Source: Hysterangium stoloniferum (Eukaryota; Basidiomycota; Agaricomycetes; Hysterangiales; Hysterangiaceae). Taken from it: 64,000 nucleotides of DNA. Below are positions 22,336-34,576 of this stretch, piece by piece; position 1 is the stretch's first letter, and every line of letters begins with the position of its first letter. The notes under the pieces are model-generated. The model was not told the origin of the DNA. It did not search any database and was given only the letters and a program-made list of their open reading frames with translations. The position numbers and the translations under genes were made by a program. Where the stretch lies: contig WHVD01000116.1 in the NCBI GenBank assembly GCA_015178975.1, forward strand, positions 210,848-274,847, in the 5' to 3' direction.

Positions 22336-23935
22336 CATTACTCCCCTCTTTGGGATAGACGTCCCATCGTCTAGACAAAATGTTGGGTTTGCCATGGTGG
22401 TGGCTGGGTTGAAAACAGCTGATCATATAAAAGGCAAGAGAAAAAAAAAGCACAATGCATTTTCAGACTCCAGAATTATCCGAAGATTTGGAATGTTCGA
22501 AAAAATCCGAAAATCTAAAAATTGAGTCAAAGGGTTGGTGCCAAAGGAGGCCAGGATTGCCGAAAGAAGGCAGTGGTTCCTGAAAAGGCCATGGATGCCT
22601 GAGGGTTGCCCAAAGGCCAAAAAATGCCTGAAAGGCAGGATTAACTGATCTTGCCAAATGAAAACTCAACAAATAGGTAGGATACAAATGGTCCGGAAAT
22701 CTGAAGAATCTGAAAGGTCCAAGGGTTCCAGAAAGTTCAGAAATATCCACGGAATCCGAAATTAAGTGAAAGAGTTGAAAGCCAAAAGACCAAAGATGCC
22801 GAAAAGGTCAGAGATGCCCAGAAGGGCCATGGGTGCCAGAAAGGCCATGGGTGCTGGAAAGGCCATGGGTGCCATGTGGATCACAGGAGTCTTCGAGACT
22901 GCAGGTGCCATTTTAGCCGGGGAAGTCTGAAAAGACTCATAGCAGATGAAACAGTCAAATAAGAGGCTTTGGAAATTCCAGAAAATTTACTGCTCATTAC
23001 CCGGAAATCAACAGATTTATAGTGGGTGAGACAGTGGTGTCCTAGAAATGCCAAGCAACTTATCTAATGCTAGTCAAGGTGACGTCCAGATTTGTTCCAC
23101 AAGAAAAGAAATAAAAGCTCCTCAGAGAAACTGAAAAGAGCCAGAAAATGTCCCGGAAGGGAACTGGAAAGTAGATTGCAGTTTGGAGTGTATCCAGGTT
23201 GCAAAAACAATGTTGCATGAAATCTTCTTGACTTGGAATCTGATCTGACAGGAAACTGGAAATTCCAGAGAGTCATTGTAGGAAAACACAGCAGGGCAGA
23301 GAGAGTCTGACAGGTCGGAAAATGGTCAGAGAATGAGTTGGAAAACAGAGAGATGAAAAGGAACATGCATGGGACAGGCATGGACCAAAGGGTCAGTCAG
23401 AAAAGAAAAAAAGTTTGGAAAGGGTCCGGGAAGGTCCAGGACCCAGAAAAGGTCTGAGGACAAGGCAGATGGCAAGGGTAAGCAAGGTTTGAGCAATGGT
23501 TTAGGAGGTATATCTGTAAAGAAAACCAAGTATGAGGTGATCAACACATTGCACACTTGAATCCATAGTATACTATCAAGGTAACTGGCAGACAGAGCGC
23601 AATTCCGGGGGCCGGGGGAAATCCGACACTATGGTTACTAGTAGGGAAATAGCCTATATAGAAAATCTGGAAGTAATTGGGAGCCGAGCAAACCAGGGGC
23701 AGGAAAAAAGCAAGGATCGAGGCAGGACAAAAGAGTGGATCTGAGTAAAACAGGATCAACTTCAGCCATTGACTTATCTCTGCATCTGGAAGTCAGAATG
23801 AAGTCAGAAAACACAAGTAATTCTGTAAAGTATAAGTAATGTGATGACAATGCAGAGCTGTGAACAAATGAATGGGGAAATTAAAACATGGTGTCAGATA
23901 AGGTAAACGAGTGACAAGTTGTTGTTTCAATCTAC

Positions 23936-24197
23936 TGTTAAGTTCCGAACACAGAGGTAGTCTCTGAGGAATTCCCATGGAGTGTTTCCAGTAATTATTC
24001 TGAACACACACTTTCTTCCAGGAATTGTCCCATAAAGTCCCCAGGTAATATGTAAGTCTGGGGAATGTTCTGGGGATATTAGTACAAGGGAGTGTGGTAT
24101 CAGAATAATTACCAGAAAGGTGTGGTACTGCTGAGATGGACTTGGCTTCAGCTTATGGGCTGCATCTTCATTTGTGTGTCCATATTTCAAGCTGACA
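23936..24197 (-). repeat. 5' LTR of the deleted gypsy derivative
   Basis: TGTTAAGTTCCGAACAC..CAAGCTGACA on the plus strand, 262 bp; partner of 20524-20760. Confidence 0.65.
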
Positions 24198-24692
24198 GAA
24201 TGAATACAAGGAGATGTAGATTCCGGTGTTCACATGGGAGGTCTGGGAATTGTGGGTCTCTGGGGAAACCTGTGGACATTCCAGGAAGGAGGCAGCTTCA
24301 GCTTATGTGCTGTGCCTTTGCAGATCACATTGTTCCAAATTCCATTAGGAGCAGACAGGGAACCTGTGGGTTCCAAGAATACACAGGGAGTACAAGACAA
24401 GTAGAAAGTAAGTCAAATTTCTGATCAGATTGTATGTACAAATAACTAGTGGACTATATAGATTAGTAGATTATTGTATTACTAACTTAGACATACAAAA
24501 GGACATATCAAGAGTACAATAACACAATAAACCAGATTTCAAATGAGCAAAGATGGATTGAGAACAAGGGGATCCAGAATATCGGGGCAGGGTCCAGTGC
24601 ATAGTTCATATGATACAGAGAGTTGGCACATGTAGAATGAGGTTCAGTTTATGTATCCAGGTGGAGTCTGGTGCATGAGATTGTGCGATATA
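24198..24692 (-). repeat. LTR remnant interrupted by the Tc1 element (continues at 26284-26343)
   Basis: On the minus strand, starting at 26343, it reads TGTTAGGACCAGGC. It is interrupted after about 60 bp by the Tc1/mariner insertion and resumes at 24692 down to about 24200. It shares the organisation of the other gypsy LTRs here (GTACATACAATC after a TATATAG box, then AAGCTGAAGC). The left boundary is uncertain because the next LTR abuts it. No target duplication could be confirmed. Confidence 0.5.
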
Positions 24693-26283
24693 CAGTGACT
24701 CACAAAATGTATCCAATGTTTTGCAGTTTCAACTTACATACCTTATACCTCATTAGATAAAATAGAAAAAATCACCAAAGTATTTTTCAACATGCTCTAT
24801 CATACATAGTGGGATATAACATAATATCATTGTGTAATCTCCATATATGGTAACAATAAAAGGTTCCTTGGATACCTTTTGTTGCTGACAAGGTTAGGTG
24901 GAAAATTACTTGTATGTAGTGCTTGGTATAGCCACCCTTTGCCTTTAATGTATCTGAAACTTTCCTCTGTATATTTGAAATCAAATCCTGACACACCTTT
25001 GCATCAATCTTATACCACTCCTTCACCACCCTCTCCAAAAACTCTTCCATCCCCTGGAGTGCATTCTCATACCCTGCCAACCTCCTCTTCAGATGATCCC
25101 ATAAGTGTTCAATGGGATTCAGGTCAGGAGACTGTGCTGGCCATGAGAGAACCCTGAAATCATTTATTGGAACCAATTCTGAGCTTTCTTGCAGGTGTGC
25201 TTGTGGGCATTATCCTGCTGGAAGCTGCAGATTTCATAGTCACTAAGGCTGGCTTGCAGATCATCCTCAAGAATCTGTATATACAGATCCCCATCCACCT
25301 TCCATCAATCCTGCATGTATACCCAACCCTCCCTCACAGAATACACCCCCATACCATCAAAGATCCACCACCAAACTTCAGGGGTTCCCTCAACCAGCCT
25401 GTCACTCAAGCCTTTCCCTACCCCTCCCCTGCCTTTTTCCACACCCACTTCCTACCATCTGACTCCAGCCTATGGATTTTTGTCTTATCAGAACCATACC
25501 ACCTTCTTCCAGTCCTCCACAGTCCAATCCTGATATGCCAAAGCAAAGTCCATCCTCTCCTTTCTACGCTTCTTAGAAAGAAGAATCATTTTCTTCTTTA
25601 CCACAGACTTCATCCCAGCCACCTTGAGTACACAATGCACTGTTTGAGGATAGAGTGACTGGTTGGTGATAGTTCAAAGTGCCTTTGTTGCATTTACAGC
25701 TGTGTCAGCCTTCCCAGAACTGATAAGGCATCATACAAGACAGATGTTGGCTATAGAGAGTTTGGAAGGGTGACCACCAGAGGCCTTAAAAAGGTGGGAA
25801 TCATATTAAGAATGAAGTTTAGAGATAGTAGAAAATCCATAGCCAGTAGAAAGTGAAATATGTTTGGTAGAATAGCCAGCATCAAGTAGAGAAAGGATCT
25901 CATACTGGGCAGCAGGGGAAAGGAGATGCATAGTTGGAATTAGGAGAATCTTAGCTGTGAGAGCCCTTTGACTTATACTTCAGCAAAACATGATCACATA
26001 ACATGTTGAAAAAAGATACACAAGTGCAAACAATCTACATAGTACATGATTTTCATACAAGAGCCTGTCAGCAACAAAAGGTATCCAATGAACCTTCTAT
26101 ATGAAAATATTCATATTGTTACCATATATGGAGATTACTCAATGTCATTATGTCATATCGGACTATGCATTGTAGAGCATATTGACAAATATTTGGGTGA
26201 TTTCTACTATTTTATCTAATGAGGTATATGATACATATGTAAGTTGAAACTGCAAAACATTGGATACATTTTGTGAGTCACTG
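24693..26283 (-). mobile_element. Tc1/mariner DNA transposon with TA target duplication
   Basis: The ends are CAGTGACTCACAAAATGTATCC and its reverse complement. The inverted repeats stay similar for roughly 90 bp (TGCAGTTTCAACTTACAT...), and TA flanks both ends (24691-24692, 26284-26285). At 1.59 kb the length is normal for the family. It interrupts a gypsy LTR remnant and so is younger than that. Confidence 0.9.
24787..25960 (-). pseudogene. Tc1/mariner transposase, frameshifted
   Basis: The C-terminal 130 residues are open (25176-24787) and show the third catalytic acidic residue in WPAQSPDLNPIEHLW. Just upstream FQQDNAHKHT (about 25215) holds the second Asp, and near 25480 the first catalytic Asp is recognisable in a frame-shifted WxSDKTKIHRLESDG context. 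The N-terminal helix-turn-helix is visible at about 25790-25915 (QYEILSLLDAGYSTKHISL). Several stops and at least two frame shifts separate these, so the protein cannot be made intact. The family cuts and pastes at TA using a DD34E catalytic core. Confidence 0.8.
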
Positions 26284-26343
26284 TAACGAGTTGGATACTT
26301 TTAGGGTATGTTCCAGGTCCCAGTGGGGTGCCTGGTCCTAACA

Positions 26344-27501
26344 ATAGGTATAACCAGACCAACCATAATTGATTTTAGTTTGAGATTGAAGTCAGGACAG
26401 ATATTTGATCTGATTTGATTTGATCTCTCATATTAAATATTGAAGCTCCAATAGCAATCTGCCCAAATTGAAATTCTGATAGTCTGAACCTGAAATATCT
26501 TTCATTGTTCCATGTCACATCCCTTTCATCATGGTCACCAAAAATGGATAATCATATAGAAGGCAGATAGATATTCAGACCAGTGGGCCTGCCAACAGGT
26601 CAAAAGTTTTGTAGTAGAAAAATATTCCAGGTTTTTGTGATCTGTTACAATGTCAATTGGAGTTCCCGAGCCTTCCAAATTGTGTTGCCATGCTTTGAAA
26701 GCTGAAAAGATTGCCAGGAGTTCCTTATCATGAACATCATAGTTGAGCTCTGCTCCAGTGAAAGTCTGGGACAGAAAAGCCATGGGGTGGACTTCTCCGT
26801 CGGAGTCCTGGATAGACAGAATGGCTCCAAGTGCATAATCCGAGGCGTCCATTTCAACGATGAGTGGGAAGTCCAGTTTCCAATGCAACAGAATAGGAGC
26901 TGAAGAAAAAGAATTTTTTAAAAGATTGAAAGCTTTTTGACACTTATCATTAAAATTCCATGGAGTATCCTTATGCGTAAGATGGGTAAGGGGAACCGTG
27001 ATGCCGGAATATCTGTGGATAAACCATCGGTAAAAATTGGCAAAGCTGAGGAAAGATTGTATATCTTTAACATTTCAGGGTTCAGGCCAATCTTTGATGA
27101 CTTGCACTTTAGTTTTGTCTATGCAGAGTCCGTCAGGTCCCATTATGAAACCTAGGTATTCCATGGAGTCTGTGTCAAAAGTACATTTTTTACCATTCAT
27201 GAATAAACCATGTTGTCTGAGTCTCCAGACAACTTCACGGACCTGTTTGTCATGTTCCACGGGATCCTTGTAGTAGATAAGAATGTTGTTGTCCAAGTAA
27301 ACAATGACACATACATCGAGCATGTCAGAGAAAATATCATTGATAAAATGCTGAAAAACAGATGGAGCATTGATGAGTCCAAAGGGCAGCACCAATCACT
27401 CAAAGGCCCCGTAGTGGGTTCTAAAAGTGGTTTTCCACTCGTCACCCACAGAGATCCAGACCAAATGATAGGTGTGTTTGAGATCTATTTTGGTGTAAAT
27501 C
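26344..27501 (-). pseudogene. Gypsy RT and RNase H, 3' part of a split polyprotein (older host element A)
   Basis: Minus-strand reading shows RT motifs LPFGLINAPSVFQ and YLDNNIL (the YxDD box with the second Asp changed to Asn) near 27290-27390. RNase H follows (VEMDASDYALGA, DKELLAIFSAF, TDHKNLEYF) to 26535. The remaining part to about 26344 is decayed. The gene is interrupted at 27501 by the chromovirus 27502-35120; its 5' part continues at 35121. Integrase is absent. Confidence 0.8.
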
Positions 27502-28045
27502 TGTTATGACCTGTTCCTGGATGTTTCAATATCCGACTTCTGATCTCCGACTATGGAACATCATAGTTACCATATCATCCGCATTCTTCCCTTGTTCCGC
27601 ATTTGGTAATTTGTCCATTGACAAGTATTCACTCGTTTGTTTGTTGTATTCCCGTTTTGGAATATTGTCTCCCTAATATGTCTTATTGTATTTCCATTTT
27701 AAGAACACTTCCGTTTCCGTCTTATTATGGTCTTAGTTTGTAGTACAATAACGAGTAGACTTATATTAGTTTCCGCGAATTTGTACTTTACCTTAGATCT
27801 GATATCGACTTAGTTTCTTATTCCTCCTCCGGTCTTTCTGTATGCTCGATATTCAGAACTCTTCGGAACTCTGAATATCCGTATCTTCCATCATAAGCCT
27901 TACTTCCAAAATTAAGGACTTTGAGCGTTTGTGTAGAGGCACAGCACATAAGCTGAAGCTGACATCCTGACCCTATCCACTAGTTTCTGACTTCCCGGTG
28001 ACTTTCCAATAGTTCCGGAATAAGTTCCTGACACGGCACTTAACA
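27502..28045 (+). repeat. 5' LTR of the chromovirus
   Basis: TGTTATGACCTGTTCC..GGCACTTAACA, 544 bp. A GAGGCACAGCACATAAGCTGAAG block near the 3' end is shared with the other gypsy LTRs here. The sequence after it (GTATATCAGATCTGAAC) is in primer-binding-site position. Confidence 0.95.
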
Positions 28046-28079
28046 GTATATCAGATCTGAACTTTGCGACTTGCTCATC

Positions 28080-29308
28080 ATGGGTCCCAAACGCAAATCT
28101 GCCGAAGGACCATCCCAACTTCAATCCCCGTTGCGACTTTACACCACTCAACCCGAAACCCCTTTTCAGCCGACAACATCAGCTTCAGTCGAAGAAGTTA
28201 CCGAGGAGGTCACCGAGGTAACGAAGGACACCAATGTTCCCCACACTTCCGACAACGAAGCAGAAGATCAGCCAGAGACATTGAAAAAGAAATCTTCCAA
28301 CGAACCGACTGAAATGTTGTTCATCAACTCCATTGTGAAATTCGCTGACTACTTGAAATCCACTGAGGATAGTAAAGAATCATCCCACACCAGAGTCAAA
28401 GAACCCGAACCATTTACCGGCAAGGATCCGAAAAAATTGAAGAATTTCCTTCTTCAATGCCGTTTCAGTTTCCGTGATCGACCCTCTGCATTTAAATCTG
28501 ACAGTTGAAAAGTCAATTTCACGCACTCTTATCTCAAGGATACCGCTCAAGATTGGTTCAAACCCGGACTATCTGGAATATCTGATGAGACACCCATATG
28601 GCTCAACGACTGGGACACTTTTGTGGAAGAACTGGAAACTAATTTCAGACCTTACGATCAATCTGGCGAAGCGGAAAATGAATTAATGACGCTCAAGATG
28701 AAGGATAATCAACGAGTTTCCGATTATCTCGTCAAGTTCAATACCCTCATGCACGATGTGGATGGGACAATTCCGCCCTCAGACACCATTTCTATATGGG
28801 ACTTCCGTCACATCTTAAAGATGAGATCTGCAAAGATGGGAAGCTGAAAACTCTCCAACTCATGTGGATTAAAGCTCAAACATCCGATGCCCATTATTGG
28901 GAACAAAAAGCTGAGGTCTCTCAAGAGAACCCGACGGAACATTCTCAGAATAACAAGGTGTCAACTAGCAAGTCTTCTGGCAACAACTCAGGCAATAACA
29001 CTGGCAACTCTGGCACGAATACTGGCAAATCAACCTCTGACTGGAAGAAAGACAAGAAATCCAACAAGGAAAAACAGTCAACTTCCGACAAACCTGACAT
29101 TTCCCATTTGTTGGGTACTGACGGTAAACTCACCCCGAAGGAGAAACAACGACGTATGGAGAACGACCTCTGCCTTTTCTGCAGGAAAGGCAGACACAAG
29201 GTTTCTGACTGTACCGTTAAATCTAACTCTTCCAAGGCTCGTGCGGCAACTTCCACTACGACTACAACGTCTAAGGAAAAACCCACCACGGAGTCGAAAA
29301 AAGAGTAA
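28080..29308 (+). pseudogene. Gag polyprotein with CCHC knuckle (one stop, one frameshift)
   Basis: It starts at MGPKRKSAEG just after the LTR. A Retrotrans_gag-type capsid domain follows at about 28390-28800 (EPEPFTGKDPKKLKNF, LKDTAQDWFKPGLSG, WDTFVEELETNFRP). Then come an Asn/Ser/Thr-rich linker and the zinc knuckle CLFCRKGRHKVSDC (about 29170-29212), ending at TAA 29306-29308. A TGA at 28506-28508 and a frame change near 28790 (between SDT and YMGLPSHLKDEI) break it. The capsid would package RNA in the cytoplasmic particle. The pol frame overlaps the end in the -1 frame at a run of six A (29297-29302). Confidence 0.85.
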
Positions 29309-32300
29309 GCAACCCTCCGGAATCTGCACGGACAGAGGGTTGCATTGACTCTCTCCGTGTTTCCGAGGTTATCCATCTCAATGTGTCCGCTCTCTCTAAT
29401 CCCAATTCATTATTTGTAAAACTCATTTCTGACTTTCTTGAAAATTTAGTGTTCCAAGCTCTGATAGATTCCGGCTCCACACACTGTTTTGTAGATACCA
29501 CCTTTGCCTCGAAACATAATCTGAAACTCCATTCTGTTCCCGCAATTTCCTTGCATCTGTTTGACGGCACTAGCAATACGGCAATTACCCAAGCCTGCGA
29601 CATGTCTATCCGGTTCCCTTGTGGAACATCCCAGACAGTTACTTTTTTCGTAACACAGTTGGACTCTAGCTGTTCGGTAGTTCTTGGATACAAATGGCTC
29701 ACCCGATATAATCTGTTGATTGACTGGGTATTGGGCAGTATTAATTTTTGAATTCCCGACACTTCGGTTCCTCCTGCAGCGTCTCTTCTGGCCAACACCT
29801 TTTCAGCATCTACGGTAACTCTGGCATTTACGGCACCTCCAGCTTCTACCGAAACCTCCATGCCTCCAAAAATCTCTCTCATCAACACTTCAGCATTTGT
29901 TAGGGCAAGTAAAGTGGATGGTTCACAGTGTTTTTCGATCAGCTTAAAAGTTGATGAAGCATCTGGACATTTTGCGACTCCAGAATTATCCGAGCTAAAA
30001 GCCAACCTGGAAGGAGTTCCCGAAAAATACCATGATTTCGCAGACATTTTCAGTAAGCAAAAAGCTGACAGACTTGCACCACATAGGCCCTACAACTTAA
30101 AAATTGTTATTGAGCCCGGTTCAAACCCTCCATTAGGACCTATTTACCCGTTATCCCAATCAGAACTTTCATCTATTCGGGAGTTCCTGGATGAACATTT
30201 GTCAATAGGTTTTATCCATCCCTCAAAGTCTCCATATGGAGCACCCGTCTTTTTCGTCCAAAAGAAGGATGGCTCCCTTCGACTCTGTGTCAATTTCAGA
30301 GGATTAAATTCCATCACACGGAAAGATAAGTATCCACTTCCACTCATTACCAATTTACTTGATGCCCCATGGAAAGCTCGGATCTACACCAAAATAGACC
30401 TCAAACATGCCTATCATTTGGTCCGAATTGCCGAGGGCGATGAATGGAAAACTGCTTTTCGAACTCACTATGGATCCTTTGAATGGTTGGTTATGCCGTT
30501 CGGCCTTACCAACGCCCCTTCCACTTTTCAACGTTTTGTTAATGATATATTTTCCGACATGCTTGACGTATGTGTCATAGTCTATTTGGATGACATTTTG
30601 GTATTTTCTGAGGATCCCACTCTCCATGATGAACAGGTCCATGAAGTCTTCCAAAGACTCCGTAAAAATGGTCTTTTCGCCAATGGTAAAAAATGCTACT
30701 TTGACATGGATTCTGTTGAATACTTAGGTTTCATTATCGGGCCTGATGGTCTCCACATGGATGAAACCAAGGTTCAAGTTGTCCGTGATTGGCCCGAACC
30801 ACGGAAAGTCAAGGATATTCAATCATTTTTAGGTTTTGCCAACTTTTACTGTCGTTTTATTCAGAACTACTTGGATATTACAGTACCGCTCACTCGTCTT
30901 ACCCATAAAACTCAACCATGGGTCTTTGACGACAAATGCCGCTCTGCTTTCCAGACTTTAAAAAATGCTTTCACTTCTGCCCCGATTCTTTCCCATTGGA
31001 AACCTGATGTTCCGATTATTGTGGAAACTGATGCTTCCGATTATGCAATTGCCGCGATTCTTTCCATTCAAGATTCCGAGGGTGAAATTCATCTGGTTGC
31101 ATTCCTTTCTTGGACACTGAAAGTGTCCAAACTCAACTACGACGTTCATGATAAGGAACGTTTGGCAATTTTCGAAGCTTTCAAACATTGGCACCATTAT
31201 CTTGAAGGTTCTGCAACTCCCGTTGACATTGTTACCGATCACAAAAATCTCGAATATTTTTCTACCACTAAACTTTTAACCCGCCGGCAGGCCCGCTGGT
31301 CTGAATTCCTTTCCGCTTTCAACATGATTATCCGTTTCCGACCCAGACGTCTTGGTGGAAAACCAGATGCCATGACTCGACAATGGGATGTCTATCCTAA
31401 AGAGGGGGAAAGTAACTATGCTGTTGTTAATCCACATAACTTGAAACCAGTTTTTACAATGCAACAACTTTCCGCATCTATTCAAGCAACTTCCCTCTAC
31501 TATCCAATTATGCGTAGCGTCATGATTATGGACATTGAGCAATTACATCAAGATATCCTTTCCGCACTCAGTTCCGATCCGGCTCTCAAGCCACACCTAG
31601 AAGTTCCTGACAATCCAGACCAACCCCGATGGTCACAAGACTCTCAAGGTTTTATCTGTCTCAATGGATGTATCTACATTCCAGATTCCAACAATCTCCG
31701 ACTCCGTGTACTTCAGTATAAACACGATCATCCAATCTCCGGACATTACGGCATTAACAATACTCTTGGTTTAATCTGTAGAGAATACACTTGGCCCAAC
31801 CTCCAAGATTTTGTAACCCAGTTCTGTAAGTCATGCACCACCTGCTTACGCTCCAAAACCCAGAGGCATAAGCCGTACGGCCTTCTCAAGCAACTCCCGA
31901 TACCAGAAAAACCCTGGAACTCAATTTCCATGGATTTTATTGAACAACTCCCGACTTCCGAAGGCTTTACATCCATTCTAGTTGTTGTGGATCGATTCTC
32001 GAAACAAGGCATTTTCATACCCACTCATGATACAATCACGTCCTTACAATTAGTGGAACTTTTCATTATTCACGTATTTTCCAAAAATGGAGTTCCGTCT
32101 CATGTAACTTCTGATCGAGGCTCTAAGTTCATCTCCCATTTCTTCCAGGCTCTCAGAAAAGCCCTCGACATGAAACTACACTTCACCTTGGGATATCACC
32201 CAGAAGGTGATGGACAAACGGAATGTGTAAATCAAACATTGGAACAATACCTCCACATCTATTGCAATTATCAACAGGACAACTGGAAATCCCTTCTCCC

Positions 32301-33013
32301 GATCGTGGAATTCACCTACAATAACTCTCCGAATGCAACTACTGGTGTATCTCCCTTTTTCGCCAACAAAGGCTATAATCTGAATCTCACTGTACATCCC
32401 GAACGAGATTTGGCTTCTGTCCGTGCTCAAGAATTTATTACCGACCTCAATGAATTACATCAAGAACTTCAGAAAGCTATTTCTTCTGCACAGGAATATT
32501 ATCAATGTTCCGCGGACAAAAACAGGATCCTGCCTCCTAACTTTAAAATTGGTGATCAGGTTTTTGTAAAAGCTCAATTCTTCCGTACTACCCGACCTTC
32601 TAAAAAAACTCGCTGAGAAATTCTTAGGACCTTTTGAAATTATAGCACAAGCCGGTTCACTCTCATGGACTCTCCGACTTCCCGATAGTATGCGAGCAGT
32701 TCATCCCGTTTTCCACGTTTCCATGTTAGAACCCTGTGTTCCTAACAACATCCCGGAACGTATTCAACCTCCGTCCCCTCCAGTCATTATTGATGGAGAA
32801 CATGAATTTGAAGTTTCTGAAATTTTGGATTCTAAAATCGACAATTGCCAACGTACTTGTAAATTACTCTATTTAGTCAAATGGGCAGGTTATGAAGGTA
32901 CCGACGAGGAAACTTCATGGATATTGGCCACGGAACTAGGACACACTATGGAAATTGTTACTGATTTCCACACGGCTTATCCAAGTAAACCTGGACCTTT
33001 ATCATCACTCTGA
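29309..33013 (+). pseudogene. Pol polyprotein: protease, RT, RNase H, integrase, chromodomain
   Basis: The protease has [11 protein letters not shown] near 29459. A TGA at 29749-29751 interrupts the linker to RT, after which 29860-32616 is open for 918 codons. RT has PYGAPVFFVQKKDGSLR and an intact YLDD; RNase H shows the TDAS, DKER, TDHK and PDAM acidic residues. Integrase carries HPISGH..CKSCTTC (HHCC) and the DDE core residues in MDFIEQ, TSDRGS and GQTECVNQ. An A7 run at 32602-32608 shifts the frame by one; beyond it the C-terminal GPFEII box and a chromodomain (FEVSEILDSK...KWAGYEGTDEETSW, about 32810-32930) read to the stop at 33013. The chromodomain class targets heterochromatin. The RT-to-integrase block looks catalytically complete. 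Confidence 0.93.
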
Positions 33014-33109
33014 CTCTTCGGTTTTTCTTTCTGTTCAGTTTCTGACACTTCTGCTATTTCCGATATCACACTCGTTTTTGAAATCATACAAGTCAAAATT
33101 TATTTTCAT

Positions 33110-34392
33110 CTATTTTAAAGTCTCTGACACCACAAATCCTCCTTCCATTTCCACTCCCATATCATCTGCAATGTCCGCACTCTCCACCATATCCTGTACC
33201 TCTTCATCTTCACTTTCCGGCCCTTTCCCTGACTCCCATCTCTTTTGGACACATTCCACCAATGGATCGTTAGTTGCCTTATTGGAAAATCTTTCAGAAA
33301 CTGCGATAATACCGATGCTAACCATTACCTTCTCCAGGAATTCGTTTTGTCTCCGGAAATTTTGGACCAACGAATGAAAACCTTTTTCCTGGATCTCATT
33401 ATGGCAATATAGAGTATCCTGCATTTTCATAACTTCTATCCCGATAAAGACTAACACGTCAATGGTGTCCTTGAGGAGCTCCATGCCCATACTATCTGTT
33501 TGTGGTACCTCAGTTTCAACAGCTTTGGCAGCTCCCGAACTTTCCGCGTCGTTAGTTCTCTGAGGCTTCTCACCTTTTGGAACCCTTTTCGAGGTGAGAG
33601 TGCACAGAAGTTTAAGAACCGCGCAGGGATAGCAAGTTCCACCCCATTTTACCTTCTGTTTCCAACATGTCATACTCCGTATGGAACATCAATAACATGG
33701 ATTTTCATGGACCACTTCCATCCGTTCCAGAGCCTTGACCTTTGGCTTCTGTTTCAGAAGTTAATCAATTACCAGTCTTTTGTAGATGTACTTACTTTAG
33801 GACTCGAAGGTCCAGCCTCTCCCTCTACTTCAACCTCCACGGCTTTTCGCTGTACCCAATAGTTGTCAGGGGACAATATCAAGTTTTCTAAATTCATCCC
33901 TGACCTCCCTTAATATAGTCTCATAAGTCAAGGATAAGAGTACCTTGTTTTTATCACATTTTCAAACTCAGCTGCACCTTTAGTTAGTCACTCGCTAGCC
34001 GAGGGTTCCTTAGACTTTTCTCTTCGGATTCCCTCTGCTAGGTAAGTAATAATGTACATTGTATGTATATAATAGATAGGTATAAAACTTACTTCGGATT
34101 CCCTCTGCTAGTGCCCCAACTCAGTCATAGTGCGAGTCAGTGTGGTCTAGAGAGTCGCCCTTACAATAGTTATCAGTTGAAACCACGGAAATTATGTTTG
34201 TCACTTACCTTTCCTTCCCTTATCTTCTCACATTTCTTTGCCGTTTTCCTCCTCCTCCTGTCATTGCTTCAACTCCTCCATCCTTTGTCATTTTTGTTGA
34301 AGTTCTGCAACCTTTGACATTTTTTGTAGCACGGCAATTTCGGTATCTGAATCTTCCGGGGTAGTGATGAATAGTGGCCGACGTATCGACAT
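33110..34392 (-). pseudogene. Antisense gene of the chromovirus: six-Cys cluster protein with one intron
   Basis: It lies between the chromodomain and the 3' LTR on the opposite strand. Exon 1 starts at MSIRRPLFITTPEDSD (34392) and continues as a Glu/Gln-rich coiled-coil-like stretch. A 47-nt GTAAGT..ACAG intron occupies 33749-33795. Exon 2 carries Cys residues spaced C-x2-C-x6-C-x10-C-x2-C-x6-C (33697-33620), then a 170-residue helical, acidic tail that is open from 33673 to the stop at 33110. The six-Cys spacing resembles fungal Zn2Cys6 clusters (inference). Stops (TGA at 33689-33691 and several in exon 1) are single changes from Trp or Arg codons. The same gene, with the intron at the same place, is in the neighbouring chromovirus at 37544-38589. 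Function unknown; a DNA-binding or regulatory role is only a guess. Confidence 0.65.
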
Positions 34393-34563
34393 ACAAGTTG
34401 TGGACAAAGAAACAACAACATTAATTCGAATATTTGGAGGTTTTTATACTCAGAACATCAGCCAAAACTCTCACCTCCAGAATTGCGTAAATTTCATGAC
34501 ACATAATAATCAGCCGTCACTTCAATCACTCAGTCCCTAATCGCCTCTATGGGATTTCGGCCT

Positions 34564-34576
34564 AACAGGGGGGTAC
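34564..34576 (+). promoter_or_regulatory. Polypurine tract of the chromovirus
   Basis: AACAGGGGGGTAC lies immediately before the 3' LTR; it would prime plus-strand DNA synthesis. The other gypsy elements here have AGAGAGGGTAC (38789-38798) and AAGGGGAGGGTAC (minus strand, right of 20760) in the same position. Confidence 0.8.

Larger units (their letters stand above)
20524..24197 (-). mobile_element. Internally deleted Ty3/gypsy derivative (non-autonomous)
   Basis: The two LTR-like ends (20524-20760 and 23936-24197) are in the same minus orientation. Next to the left one, the reverse complement reads AAGGGGAGGGTAC (polypurine tract) then TGTCAGGAACC, identifying it as the 3' LTR. Inside, recognisable gypsy pieces lie next to one another without the domains that should separate them. 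A linker like that in the element at 35121-36068 is at about 22820-22910; the end of RNase H (SRRWDVYPKEG) is at about 22330-22390; the post-chromodomain 3' region (SLSPYVSLCL) is at about 22110-22150. RT and integrase are missing. The flanks (CCACT and GAATG) are not a target duplication. Confidence 0.6.

Noticed and set aside
20519-24202. Target duplication around the deleted gypsy derivative
   Set aside because: CCACT and GAATG do not match, even allowing transitions.
25167-25658. 163-codon plus-strand frame inside the Tc1 element
   Set aside because: It is antisense to the transposase, whose minus-strand motifs are clear.
24198-26343. LTR remnant as the 3' LTR of element A
   Set aside because: Orientation agrees, but no polypurine tract lies next to its start at 26343 and integrase is missing between; left as an unassigned LTR remnant.
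29271-30047. 258-codon minus-strand frame opposite protease
   Set aside because: It is antisense to conserved gag-pol, has no domain and does not match the place or structure of the antisense gene near the 3' LTR.
33500-33862. 120-codon plus-strand frame in the chromovirus
   Set aside because: It is the complement of the antisense exon 2 and intron; not supported by the other element.
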